A stretch of 64,000 nucleotides of DNA from Defluviimonas aquaemixtae (GTDB taxonomy: Bacteria > Pseudomonadota > Alphaproteobacteria > Rhodobacterales > Rhodobacteraceae): the NCBI RefSeq assembly GCF_900302475.1, contig NZ_OMOQ01000002.1, positions 372,001 through 436,000 on the forward strand. The letters are read 5' to 3'. Each line of letters opens with the position of its first letter. The stretch's first letter is position 1. The notes beneath the pieces were generated by a model that worked only from the letters and a program-made list of their open reading frames with translations, was not told the origin of the DNA and searched no databases. Positions 1 through 7,449 of the stretch are shown here, piece after piece. Made by a program: the position numbers and the translations under genes.

Positions 1-2
1 AG

Positions 3-644
3 ATCCTCGCCCCGCTCACCGATCACGACCTCTCGCTACCGTGGCTCTCGGTCAGCTTCGAGGGCCGGGTCGCGGGCGAGGACTGCGCACTGGTCCGGGT
101 GTCCTTCGCGGGCGAACTCGGCTGGGAAATCCATTGCGCGCCGGAAAGCGCGCCCGCGATCTGGGACGCGGTCACCGGGGCGGGCGCGAAGCCCTTCGGG
201 ATGTGGGCGCTGAACTCGCTCAGACTCGAGAAGGGGTATCGCGCGTGGAAGGGCGATCTGTCGACCGATTACAGCCTCCTGGAAGGCGGGCTCGACCGGT
301 TCATCAAGTTCGACAAGCCCAAGGACTTCCCCGGCAAGGCGGCGCTTCTGGCCGAGAAGCAGCGGGGCGTGAAGAAGCGCTTCGTCACGCTGACCGTCGA
401 GGCGGGCGAGGCGGATGCGCCCTACATGTCGACGCTCTGGCAGAATGGCGAGGTCGTTGGCGAAACCACATCGAGCGGCTGGGGCTACCGCGTCGGCAAG
501 TCGATCGCGCTCGGGATGCTGAGGAGCGATCTGGCGGTGCCGGGGCAGCAGATCGAAGTCGAAATCTACGGCGAGCGTCACCGCGCGGTGGTGCAGGAGG
601 ACCAGCCGCTCTGGGATCCCAAGAATGAGAGATTGCGCGCTTGA
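3..644 (+). CDS. Dimethylglycine/sarcosine dehydrogenase-like flavoprotein, C-terminal part (cut by window start)
   Basis: This is the end of a gene that begins outside the window; reading frame 3 is open from the first complete codon. The visible 213 residues are the GcvT-like folate-binding half of a dimethylglycine or sarcosine dehydrogenase-type enzyme. A conserved G-E-L-G-W-E segment (near base 110) is followed by the aminomethyltransferase C-terminal barrel and a tail ending in WDPKNERLRA. The next gene ends in the very similar YDPKSERVRM, so the two are paralogues in tandem. Such enzymes oxidise an N-methyl group and pass the one-carbon unit to tetrahydrofolate. The FAD domain cannot be seen, so the substrate is unknown. 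Confidence 0.85.
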   Translation: MLAPLTDHDLSLPWLSVSFEGRVAGEDCALVRVSFAGELGWEIHCAPESAPAIWDAVTGAGAKPFGMWALNSLRLEKGYRAWKGDLSTDYSLLEGGLDRFIKFDKPKDFPGKAALLAEKQRGVKKRFVTLTVEAGEADAPYMSTLWQNGEVVGETTSSGWGYRVGKSIALGMLRSDLAVPGQQIEVEIYGERHRAVVQEDQPLWDPKNERLRA

Positions 645-654
645 GATGGGAAGG

Positions 655-703
655 CCGGGGGCGCTGCCCCCAGACTCCCAGTAAATTTGCGGCAAGATGA
701 AGG
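655..703 (+). repeat. REP-like intergenic palindromic repeat, copy A
   Basis: A GGGGGC/GCCCCC hairpin (stems 657-662 and 666-671) is followed by a trailing block GTAAATTTGCGGCAAGATGA. A related hairpin-plus-block occurs at 3162-3206 and, on the opposite strand, at 31986-32032. It lies between the two flavoprotein genes, where it may also act as a weak terminator or mRNA-stabilising hairpin. Confidence 0.55.
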
Positions 704-712
704 GTCAGAAAA

Positions 713-3157
713 GTGACGAACCTGCCTAAAAAAGCGAGATGCGTGATCATCGGCGGCGGCGTGATGGGCTGCTCGGTCGCCTATCATCTTACCAAGACCG
801 GCTGGACCGACGTCGTGCTCTTGGAGCGCAAGCAGCTGACCTGCGGCACGACCTGGCATGCGGCGGGGCTGATCGGTCAGTTGCGCGCCTCGGCTAACAT
901 GACGCGGCTCGCGAAATATTCCGCGGACCTCTATCGCGGGCTTGAGGAGGAGACGGGGCTCGCGACCGGCATGCGCCAGGTCGGCTCGATCTCGGTCGCG
1001 CTGACCGAGGCGCGGAAGGAGGAGCTCTATCGCGGCGCGTCGATGGCGCGCGCCTTTGGCGTGCCGGTCGAGGAGATCTCGCCCGCCGAGGTCAAGGAGC
1101 GGTATCCGCATCTGAATATCGAGGGCGTGAAGGCCGGGGTCTGGCTGCCCACCGACGGGCAGGGCGACCCGGCGAACATCGCGCTGGCCTTGGCCAAGGG
1201 CGCGCGGGCGCGCGGCGCGGTCATTGCGGAGGGCGTGAAGGTTACAGGCGTCGCCGTCGAGGGGCGGCGGGCAACGTCCGTGTCCTGGGAGCAGGGCGGC
1301 GAGCGGGGCGAGATCCAGGCCGAGCATGTCGTCAACTGTGCCGGGATGTGGGGCCGCGAGGTCGGCCGCATGGCGGGCGTCAACGTGCCGCTTCATGCCT
1401 GCGAGCATTTCTACATCGTGACCGAGCCGATCAAGGGGCTGACCCAGATGCCGGTGCTGCGGGTGCCCGACGAATGCGCCTATTACAAGGAGGATGCGGG
1501 CAAGTACCTCTTGGGCGCGTTCGAGCCGAACGCGAAGCCCTGGGGGATGAATGGCATCCCGGAGGATTTCTCGTTCGACCAGCTTCCGGAAGATTTCGAC
1601 CATTTCGAGCCGATCCTTGAACGCGCGGTGAACCGGCTGCCGATGCTGGCCGAGGCGGGGATCCACACCTTCTTCAATGGGCCGGAGAGCTTCACGCCGG
1701 ACGATGCCTACAATCTCGGTCAGTCGCTCGAGGTCGACAATTTCTGGGTCGCGGCGGGGTTCAACTCGATCGGCATCCAGTCGGCAGGCGGCGCCGGCAT
1801 GGCGCTGGCGGAGTGGATGGAGACGGGCGAGAAGCCGTTCGATCTGGGCGATGTGGATGTCGGGCGGAACCAGCCGTTCCAGGGCAACCGGCATTACCTC
1901 TTCGAGCGCTCGAAGGAGACGCTAGGGCTCCTCTATGCCGACCATTTCCCATACCGCCAGAAAGCCACGGCGCGCGGCGTGCGGCGGACACCGTTCCATG
2001 CGCAGCTGGAAGCGCAGGGCGCGGTCTTCGGCGAGATCGGCGGCTGGGAGCGGGCGAACTGGTTCGCGAGCGATGGCCAGGAGCGGGAATACCAGTACAG
2101 CTGGGGGCCGCAGAACTGGTTCGCCAACCAGGCGGCGGAGCACAAGGCGGTCCGCGAAAATGTCGGTATGTACGACATGTCTTCTTTCGGCAAGATCAGG
2201 GTCGAGGGGCGGGATGCCGAGACCTTCCTGAACCACGTATGCGGCGCCGACATGTCGGTGCCCGCAGGCAAGATCGTTTATACCCAGTTCCTGAACTCGA
2301 CCGGCGGGATCGAAGCCGACGTCACCGTGACGCGGCTGTCGGAGACCGCCTATCTCGTGGTGACCCCGGCCGTGACGCGGCCCAGGGATCAGGTCTGGAT
2401 GCAGCGGCATGCCGGCGAGTTCAACGTGGTCGTCACCGACGTGACGGCGGGCGAGGGCGTCCTGGCCGTGATGGGGCCGAACGCGCGGACACTGATGCAG
2501 AAGGTCAGCCCCAACGAATTCTCGAACGACGTGAACCCTTTCGGCACCGCACAGGAGATCGAGATCGGCATGGGGCTGGCCCGGGTGCATCGCGTCTCCT
2601 ATGTGGGTGAGCTGGGGTGGGAGGTCTACGTGTCATCCGACATGGCCGGCCACGTCTTCGAGACGCTCTGGGAGGCGGGGCAGGAGTTGGGTCTGACCCT
2701 TTGCGGCATGCACATGATGGACAGCTGCCGGATCGAGAAGGCGTTCCGCCATTTCGGCCATGACATCACCTGCGAAGATCACGTGCTGGAGGCAGGGCTC
2801 GGCTTCGCGGTAAAGCTGCAGAAGGCCGATTTCATTGGTCGCGACGCGGTAATGCGAAAGAAAGAGGCGGGGCTGGAGAAGCGGATGCTGCAATTCCGGC
2901 TCTCCGATCCCGAAGTCATGGTCTATCACAACGAGCCGCTGATCCGCGACGGCAAGATCGTGAGCTATCTGTCTTCGGGCGCATATGGCCATCACCTCGG
3001 CGCGGCGATCGGTATGGGATACGTGCCATGCAGAGGCGAAAGCGCGGCGGAGGTGCTTGGCTCGGTCTACGAGGTCGAGGTCGCGGGGCGGCGGGTGGCG
3101 GCGGAAGCCTCGCTTCAGCCCATGTATGACCCGAAATCGGAACGCGTTCGGATGTGA
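713..3157 (+). CDS. Dimethylglycine/sarcosine dehydrogenase-like FAD- and folate-dependent oxidoreductase
   Basis: The 814-residue protein has the full layout of mitochondrial-type dimethylglycine or sarcosine dehydrogenases. An N-terminal DAO flavin domain carries G-G-G-V-M-G at about residues 14-19. The TTWHAAG motif puts His49 where the flavin is covalently attached in the family. A middle FAO domain and a GcvT folate-binding half follow, with GELGWEVY near residue 635. Expected chemistry is oxidative N-demethylation with the formaldehyde unit captured on tetrahydrofolate. The start is a GTG at 713 after a modest GGGTCAG site. It precedes an MttB-family gene, so the operon probably works on an N-methylated compound. 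Exact substrate (dimethylglycine, sarcosine or another) is not decided by sequence alone. Confidence 0.88.
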   Translation: MTNLPKKARCVIIGGGVMGCSVAYHLTKTGWTDVVLLERKQLTCGTTWHAAGLIGQLRASANMTRLAKYSADLYRGLEEETGLATGMRQVGSISVALTEARKEELYRGASMARAFGVPVEEISPAEVKERYPHLNIEGVKAGVWLPTDGQGDPANIALALAKGARARGAVIAEGVKVTGVAVEGRRATSVSWEQGGERGEIQAEHVVNCAGMWGREVGRMAGVNVPLHACEHFYIVTEPIKGLTQMPVLRVPDECAYYKEDAGKYLLGAFEPNAKPWGMNGIPEDFSFDQLPEDFDHFEPILERAVNRLPMLAEAGIHTFFNGPESFTPDDAYNLGQSLEVDNFWVAAGFNSIGIQSAGGAGMALAEWMETGEKPFDLGDVDVGRNQPFQGNRHYLFERSKETLGLLYADHFPYRQKATARGVRRTPFHAQLEAQGAVFGEIGGWERANWFASDGQEREYQYSWGPQNWFANQAAEHKAVRENVGMYDMSSFGKIRVEGRDAETFLNHVCGADMSVPAGKIVYTQFLNSTGGIEADVTVTRLSETAYLVVTPAVTRPRDQVWMQRHAGEFNVVVTDVTAGEGVLAVMGPNARTLMQKVSPNEFSNDVNPFGTAQEIEIGMGLARVHRVSYVGELGWEVYVSSDMAGHVFETLWEAGQELGLTLCGMHMMDSCRIEKAFRHFGHDITCEDHVLEAGLGFAVKLQKADFIGRDAVMRKKEAGLEKRMLQFRLSDPEVMVYHNEPLIRDGKIVSYLSSGAYGHHLGAAIGMGYVPCRGESAAEVLGSVYEVEVAGRRVAAEASLQPMYDPKSERVRM

Positions 3158-3161
3158 CGGA

Positions 3162-3206
3162 CCCGGGGGCTATCTGCCCCCGGAGAGTAATTGCCAATGT
3201 CAGAAG
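3162..3206 (+). repeat. REP-like intergenic palindromic repeat, copy B
   Basis: CCGGGGGC at 3163-3170 pairs perfectly with GCCCCCGG at 3176-3183 across a TATCT loop. A trailing block GAGAGTAATTGCCAATGTC follows, recalling the block of copy A in degenerate form. It sits just after the stop of the flavoprotein gene and before the MttB-family gene. Confidence 0.5.
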
Positions 3207-3233
3207 GCTGGAAGCTTTCAGGGAGAAACGGCG

Positions 3234-4787
3234 ATGTCGGATGAAGCGACGAGTTGCGAGCCGAAACGGGCGGCACGGGCAGGAGGGCGAGAGGCGCGGA
3301 GGGCGATGCGGGCGGCACCGCTGGCCGAGCATATTCGGCCGGTCCGCGCCGGTCTTCCGGGCGGCCAGTACAAAGCGCTGACTGAGGCCGGAATGGCCAA
3401 GATCCACGCCGCCGCGCTTGAGGCGCTGGAGGTGATCGGGCTGAGCCAGGCGCCGGAGTCGGGTGTCGAGATCATGACCGGGGCGGGCGCGGTGCTGGGC
3501 GATGACGGGCGGCTGCGATTTCCACGTGCTTTGGTCGAGGACATGCTGGCGGTGGCGGCGCGAGACCTCACGCTTCATGGTCGCGATTCGAAGCACGATC
3601 TGCATCTGACCGGCACGAATGTGCATTTCGGCACGGCGGGCGCCGCGGTCCATGTCGTCGATCTGGAAACCAACACCTATCGCGATTCCACCGCGCAGGA
3701 TCTCCATGACGCGGCGCGGATCACCCATCATCTCGACAACGTGCACTTCTTCCAGCGGGCGATGGTCGCACGCGACGTGCTCGACAATCTCGAGATGGAC
3801 CTCAACACGATTTATGCCTGCGTCTCCGCGACGACCAAGCATATCGGCACGTCGTTCTCCGACCCGTCGCACGTCCAGCCCTGCATGGACCTGATTCATC
3901 GCCTCGCGGGCGGGGAAGAAGCATGGCGGGCACGGCCGTTCATCTCGAATTCCAACTGCTTCGTCGTGCCGCCGATGAAGTTCGCCGAGGAAAGCTGCGT
4001 CACGATGGAGCACTGCATCCGGGCGGGCATGCCCGTGCTGCTGCTCTCGGCCGGACAGGCGGGCGCGACGGCTCCGGCGCCGATCGCGCTCGCCATCGTG
4101 CAGGCGGTGGCGGAGTGCCTGGCCGGCGTGGTCTACGTGAACGCGATGAAGCCCGGCCATCCGGCGGTTTTCGGCACCTGGCCCTTCGTCTCGGATCTCA
4201 GGACCGGGGCGATGTCGGGCGGATCGGCCGAGCAGGCGCTGCTGACGGCGGGCTGCGCGCAGATGCACCGATTCTACAACCTGCCGGGCGGCGCGGCTGC
4301 GGGGATCAGCGACAGCAAGCTGCCGGACATGCAGGCGGGCTGGGAACAGGGCATCACGAACGTGCTGGCCGGGCTTTCGGGCCTCAACATGGTCTACGAA
4401 TCGGTCGGAATGCATGCCTCGCTTCTGGGCTTCTGCCTGGAGTCACTGGTCCTTGGCGACGACATCCTCGGGCAGGTCCTGCGTTGCGTGCGGGGCATCG
4501 ACGTGACCGAGGATTCGACCTCGATCGAGGCGATGAAGCAGGTCTGCCTCGGCGGGCCCGGCCATTACCTCGGGTCGGATCAGACCTTGTCGCTGATGCA
4601 GACCGAATATGTTTACCCGACACTCGGCAACCGGATGAGTCCGAAGGAATGGGTGGAGGCAGAGCGGCCAATCCTGATCGACAAGGCGATCAAGCGCAAG
4701 AACGAGATCCTCGCGAAGGCGGGACTGCAGGTCGACCCGCAGCTCGATGCGGCGATCCGGAAGGACTACAACATCTATTTCCGCTGA
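3234..4787 (+). CDS. MttB-superfamily (trimethylamine/glycine-betaine-type) methyltransferase
   Basis: The 517-residue protein matches the MttB superfamily, TIM-barrel enzymes that move a methyl group from a quaternary or tertiary amine, classically to a corrinoid protein. The frame is continuous without an internal TAG, so this is the non-pyrrolysine branch, whose studied members include glycine betaine and other betaine methyltransferases. I chose ATG 3234, placed after GGGAGAAACG, because the leader R-A-A-P-L-A-E-H-I-R-P-V resembles other aerobic alphaproteobacterial members. It is flanked by dimethylglycine-dehydrogenase-like enzymes upstream and dehydrogenases downstream. No corrinoid-binding partner (MttC-like) or corrinoid activase is visible nearby, so the methyl acceptor is an open question. 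Confidence 0.85.
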   Translation: MSDEATSCEPKRAARAGGREARRAMRAAPLAEHIRPVRAGLPGGQYKALTEAGMAKIHAAALEALEVIGLSQAPESGVEIMTGAGAVLGDDGRLRFPRALVEDMLAVAARDLTLHGRDSKHDLHLTGTNVHFGTAGAAVHVVDLETNTYRDSTAQDLHDAARITHHLDNVHFFQRAMVARDVLDNLEMDLNTIYACVSATTKHIGTSFSDPSHVQPCMDLIHRLAGGEEAWRARPFISNSNCFVVPPMKFAEESCVTMEHCIRAGMPVLLLSAGQAGATAPAPIALAIVQAVAECLAGVVYVNAMKPGHPAVFGTWPFVSDLRTGAMSGGSAEQALLTAGCAQMHRFYNLPGGAAAGISDSKLPDMQAGWEQGITNVLAGLSGLNMVYESVGMHASLLGFCLESLVLGDDILGQVLRCVRGIDVTEDSTSIEAMKQVCLGGPGHYLGSDQTLSLMQTEYVYPTLGNRMSPKEWVEAERPILIDKAIKRKNEILAKAGLQVDPQLDAAIRKDYNIYFR

Positions 4788-4815
4788 AAGAGAGACTGTT
4801 TTCGGGAGGGGCAGC

Positions 4816-5715
4816 GTGCATTACGGATATATCGGGCTAGGCAATCTCGGCGCGAACTGCGCGGCCTGCCTTCTGAAAGCGGGGTTCGGCGTCACGGTCC
4901 ACGACCTCAACAAGGGCCTCGCCGACCGGTTCGTCGCCGCGGGCGCGACCTGGGCGGAGAGCGTCGAGGGTCTGGCGGAGCAGGTGGATCACGTGATCAC
5001 CTGCCTGCCGTCGCCCGCCGTCTCCGAAAGAGTGCTGCGCCAGATCCTGCCGGCGATGAAGCCCGGCGCGACATGGATCGAGATGTCGACGCTCGGCCGG
5101 GATGACGTCCTGGCGCTGGCGGCGGTCGCCCGGGAGCAGGGCGTCCGGATGCTGGAATTGCCGGTCACAGGCGGCGTTCATCTGGCGGCGCAGGGCAGGA
5201 TCACGATGCTGCCCGGCGGCGACAAGGACCTCGTCGAGCTACACTGGAAGGCTTTCGAGGCGATGGGCGACCGGATCTTCCACATGGGGCCCTTGGGCGC
5301 GTCGGCGATCATCAAGGTCATCACCAACATGCTCGCCTTCATCCATCTCAAGGCCTGCGGCGAGGCGCTGATGCTCGCCAAGCGCGGCGGGCTCGACCTC
5401 GCGCAAGCCTGGCACGCGATCGCGGCCTCTTCGGGCAACTCCTTCGTGCATGAAACCGAAGGCGCGCTTATCCTGAACGGCTCCTACGACGTCGCCTTCA
5501 ACATCGACCTCGCGCTGAAGGATCTCGGCTTCGCGCTGGGCTTCGGCAGGGAATTCGGCGTGCCCTTGGACCTCGCCTCGATGACGAACCAGACCTATGT
5601 CGCCGCGAAGGCGGCCTATGGCGGCGAGGCGCAGTCGCCGATGATTGCGAAGCTTCTGGAGGACCTGCTCGACACCGACCTCCGCGCCCCGGGCTTCCCC
5701 GCCCGGCTCGAATAG
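4816..5715 (+). CDS. NAD(P)-dependent beta-hydroxyacid dehydrogenase (3-hydroxyisobutyrate dehydrogenase family)
   Basis: The 299-residue protein begins with a dinucleotide-binding G-L-G-N-L-G (residues 7-12). The family catalytic lysine is Lys167 in the segment GASAIIKVITN. The substrate loop reads VTGGVHLA rather than the more usual DAPVSGG, so the substrate may differ from hydroxyisobutyrate. I chose GTG 4816 because a GGGAGGGG ribosome site lies just upstream and the Rossmann fold starts at once. It follows the MttB gene by 28 bases and is probably co-transcribed. It may oxidise a hydroxyacid or aldehyde intermediate released by the operon's demethylating enzymes; that role is inferred from position only. 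Confidence 0.85.
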   Translation: MHYGYIGLGNLGANCAACLLKAGFGVTVHDLNKGLADRFVAAGATWAESVEGLAEQVDHVITCLPSPAVSERVLRQILPAMKPGATWIEMSTLGRDDVLALAAVAREQGVRMLELPVTGGVHLAAQGRITMLPGGDKDLVELHWKAFEAMGDRIFHMGPLGASAIIKVITNMLAFIHLKACGEALMLAKRGGLDLAQAWHAIAASSGNSFVHETEGALILNGSYDVAFNIDLALKDLGFALGFGREFGVPLDLASMTNQTYVAAKAAYGGEAQSPMIAKLLEDLLDTDLRAPGFPARLE

Positions 5716-5802
5716 TCCCGAAACGACACCGTTCCGTCGCGTTACGGGCTGACGCGGCGGTGCGCGCTTGGCATCACGGCGGGGCGCAGGCAGGGGAAGG
5801 CC

Positions 5803-7425
5803 GTGGACGGGGCAGGTTACGACTACATCATCGTGGGCGCAGGCTCGGCGGGCTGCGTTCTGGCCGAGCGGCTGTCGGCGAGCGGCCGCCACCGGATTCT
5901 GGTGCTCGAAGCCGGCGGCTCCGACCGGCGCTTCTACGTCCATCTGCCTTTGGGCTACGGCAAGCTCTTCTTCGATCCCGCGGTGAACTGGAACTATCGG
6001 ACGGAGCCCGATCCCGGCCTGGCCGGGAACCGCGATTTCTGGCCCCGTGGCAAGATCCTCGGCGGATCGAGTTCCATCAACGCGATGGTCTGGATCCGCG
6101 GCCACCGGAGCGATTACGACGACTGGGCGGCCGAGGCCGGGTCCGGCTGGGGCTGGGACGCGGCGCGGGCGGCCTACCGAGCGATCGAGGACAACGAGGC
6201 AGGGGGCGACGAAGTGCGCGGCACGGGCGGCCCTCTCTTCGTCTCGGCCAACCTCCGGGACCTGCACCCGCTTTGCGAAAGCTTCATCGGCTCCGCCGAG
6301 GCCACGGGCCTGAAGCGCAATGCGGATTTCAACGGCGCGGAGCAGGACGGCGTCGGCATCTACCAGATGACGATCCGAGGCGCGCGACGCAACTCCGCCG
6401 CTAGGGCCTTCCTGCGCCCGGCGATGAAGCGGGCCAATGTCCGGGTCGAGACCCACGCCCATGTCACGCGGATTCTTTTCGAGGGGCGCCGGGCGGTCGG
6501 CGTGGAATACCGCCAGAACGGCGTTTTGCGGCAGGTTAGAGCCGAGTCCGAGATCATTCTCTCCGGCGGCGCGATCAACTCGCCGCAGCTTCTGATGCTG
6601 TCGGGCATTGGCGCTGCCGCGCATCTCAAGGACAACGGCATCGACGTCGTCGCGGATAGCCCCTACGTCGGACAGAACCTGACCGACCACCAGGGGATCA
6701 ACTACACCTGGCGCATGAATGTGCCGACCTACAACGACGTCCTGCGGCCGTGGTGGGGCAAGCTTTTCGCGGGCATGCGCTACTTCATGGGCGGCAAGGG
6801 GCCGCTCGCGAAGTCGATCAACCATGCGGGCGGGTTCTTCCGCACCTCGCCGGACCTCGCCCGCCCGAACATGCAGCTTTATTTCCAGGCGTTCTCGACG
6901 CTCATCCCGCGCGAGGGCGAGCGGCCGCTGTTGACGCCTGACCCGTTCCCGGGCCTCTCCATCGGACTTTCGAACTGCCGCCCGACCAGCCGGGGCGAGA
7001 TTACGCTGAATTCGGCCGATCCCTTCGCGGCGCCGAGGATCGTGGTCAACGCGTTTTCCACCAACCATGACGTCGAAGAGATGCTGACGGCGGTGAAACA
7101 TCTCCGTCGGATTGCGGCGCAGGAGCCGATGCGCGCGCTCATCGCCGAGGAACTGCGCCCCGGGCCAGAGGTCCAGGGCGACGAGGATCTGATCGCCGAT
7201 ATCCGCGCCCGGTCGGGCACGGTCTTTCACCCGTCCTGCACGGTCAGGATGGGCAGCGACCCCGCAGCATCGGCCGTGGACCCGAATCTGAAGGTACGCG
7301 GCGTCGAAGGCCTCAGAGTCTGCGACGCTTCGGTCTTTCCAACGCTGATCGGCGGCAATACCAATGCGCCCAGCATTCTCGTCGGCTGGCTGGGCGCGGA
7401 ACGCATCTTGCACGACGCCCGCTGA
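5803..7425 (+). CDS. GMC-family FAD-dependent oxidoreductase (choline dehydrogenase-like)
   Basis: The 540-residue protein is a glucose-methanol-choline oxidoreductase. The FAD-binding motif VGAGSAGCVLAERL lies at about residues 11-24, and the first GMC signature follows around GSSSINAMVWIRG. The C-terminal active-site region shows FHPSCTVRMG and then GGNTNAPS, where the catalytic His is followed by an Asn in relatives. Such enzymes oxidise primary alcohols, for example choline or polyethylene-glycol ends. The start is GTG 5803, 87 bases after the upstream gene. Its place in an N-methyl catabolic operon favours an amino-alcohol substrate, but it lacks the betaine-aldehyde dehydrogenase partner usual for betA. 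Confidence 0.87.
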   Translation: MDGAGYDYIIVGAGSAGCVLAERLSASGRHRILVLEAGGSDRRFYVHLPLGYGKLFFDPAVNWNYRTEPDPGLAGNRDFWPRGKILGGSSSINAMVWIRGHRSDYDDWAAEAGSGWGWDAARAAYRAIEDNEAGGDEVRGTGGPLFVSANLRDLHPLCESFIGSAEATGLKRNADFNGAEQDGVGIYQMTIRGARRNSAARAFLRPAMKRANVRVETHAHVTRILFEGRRAVGVEYRQNGVLRQVRAESEIILSGGAINSPQLLMLSGIGAAAHLKDNGIDVVADSPYVGQNLTDHQGINYTWRMNVPTYNDVLRPWWGKLFAGMRYFMGGKGPLAKSINHAGGFFRTSPDLARPNMQLYFQAFSTLIPREGERPLLTPDPFPGLSIGLSNCRPTSRGEITLNSADPFAAPRIVVNAFSTNHDVEEMLTAVKHLRRIAAQEPMRALIAEELRPGPEVQGDEDLIADIRARSGTVFHPSCTVRMGSDPAASAVDPNLKVRGVEGLRVCDASVFPTLIGGNTNAPSILVGWLGAERILHDAR

Positions 7426-7449
7426 GACGCGCGAACAGGGACAGGAAAC

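Noticed and set aside
3234..4787. Possible pyrrolysine-containing MttB
   Set aside because: The frame has no internal TAG codon and no pyl genes are visible, so it belongs to the non-pyrrolysine branch.
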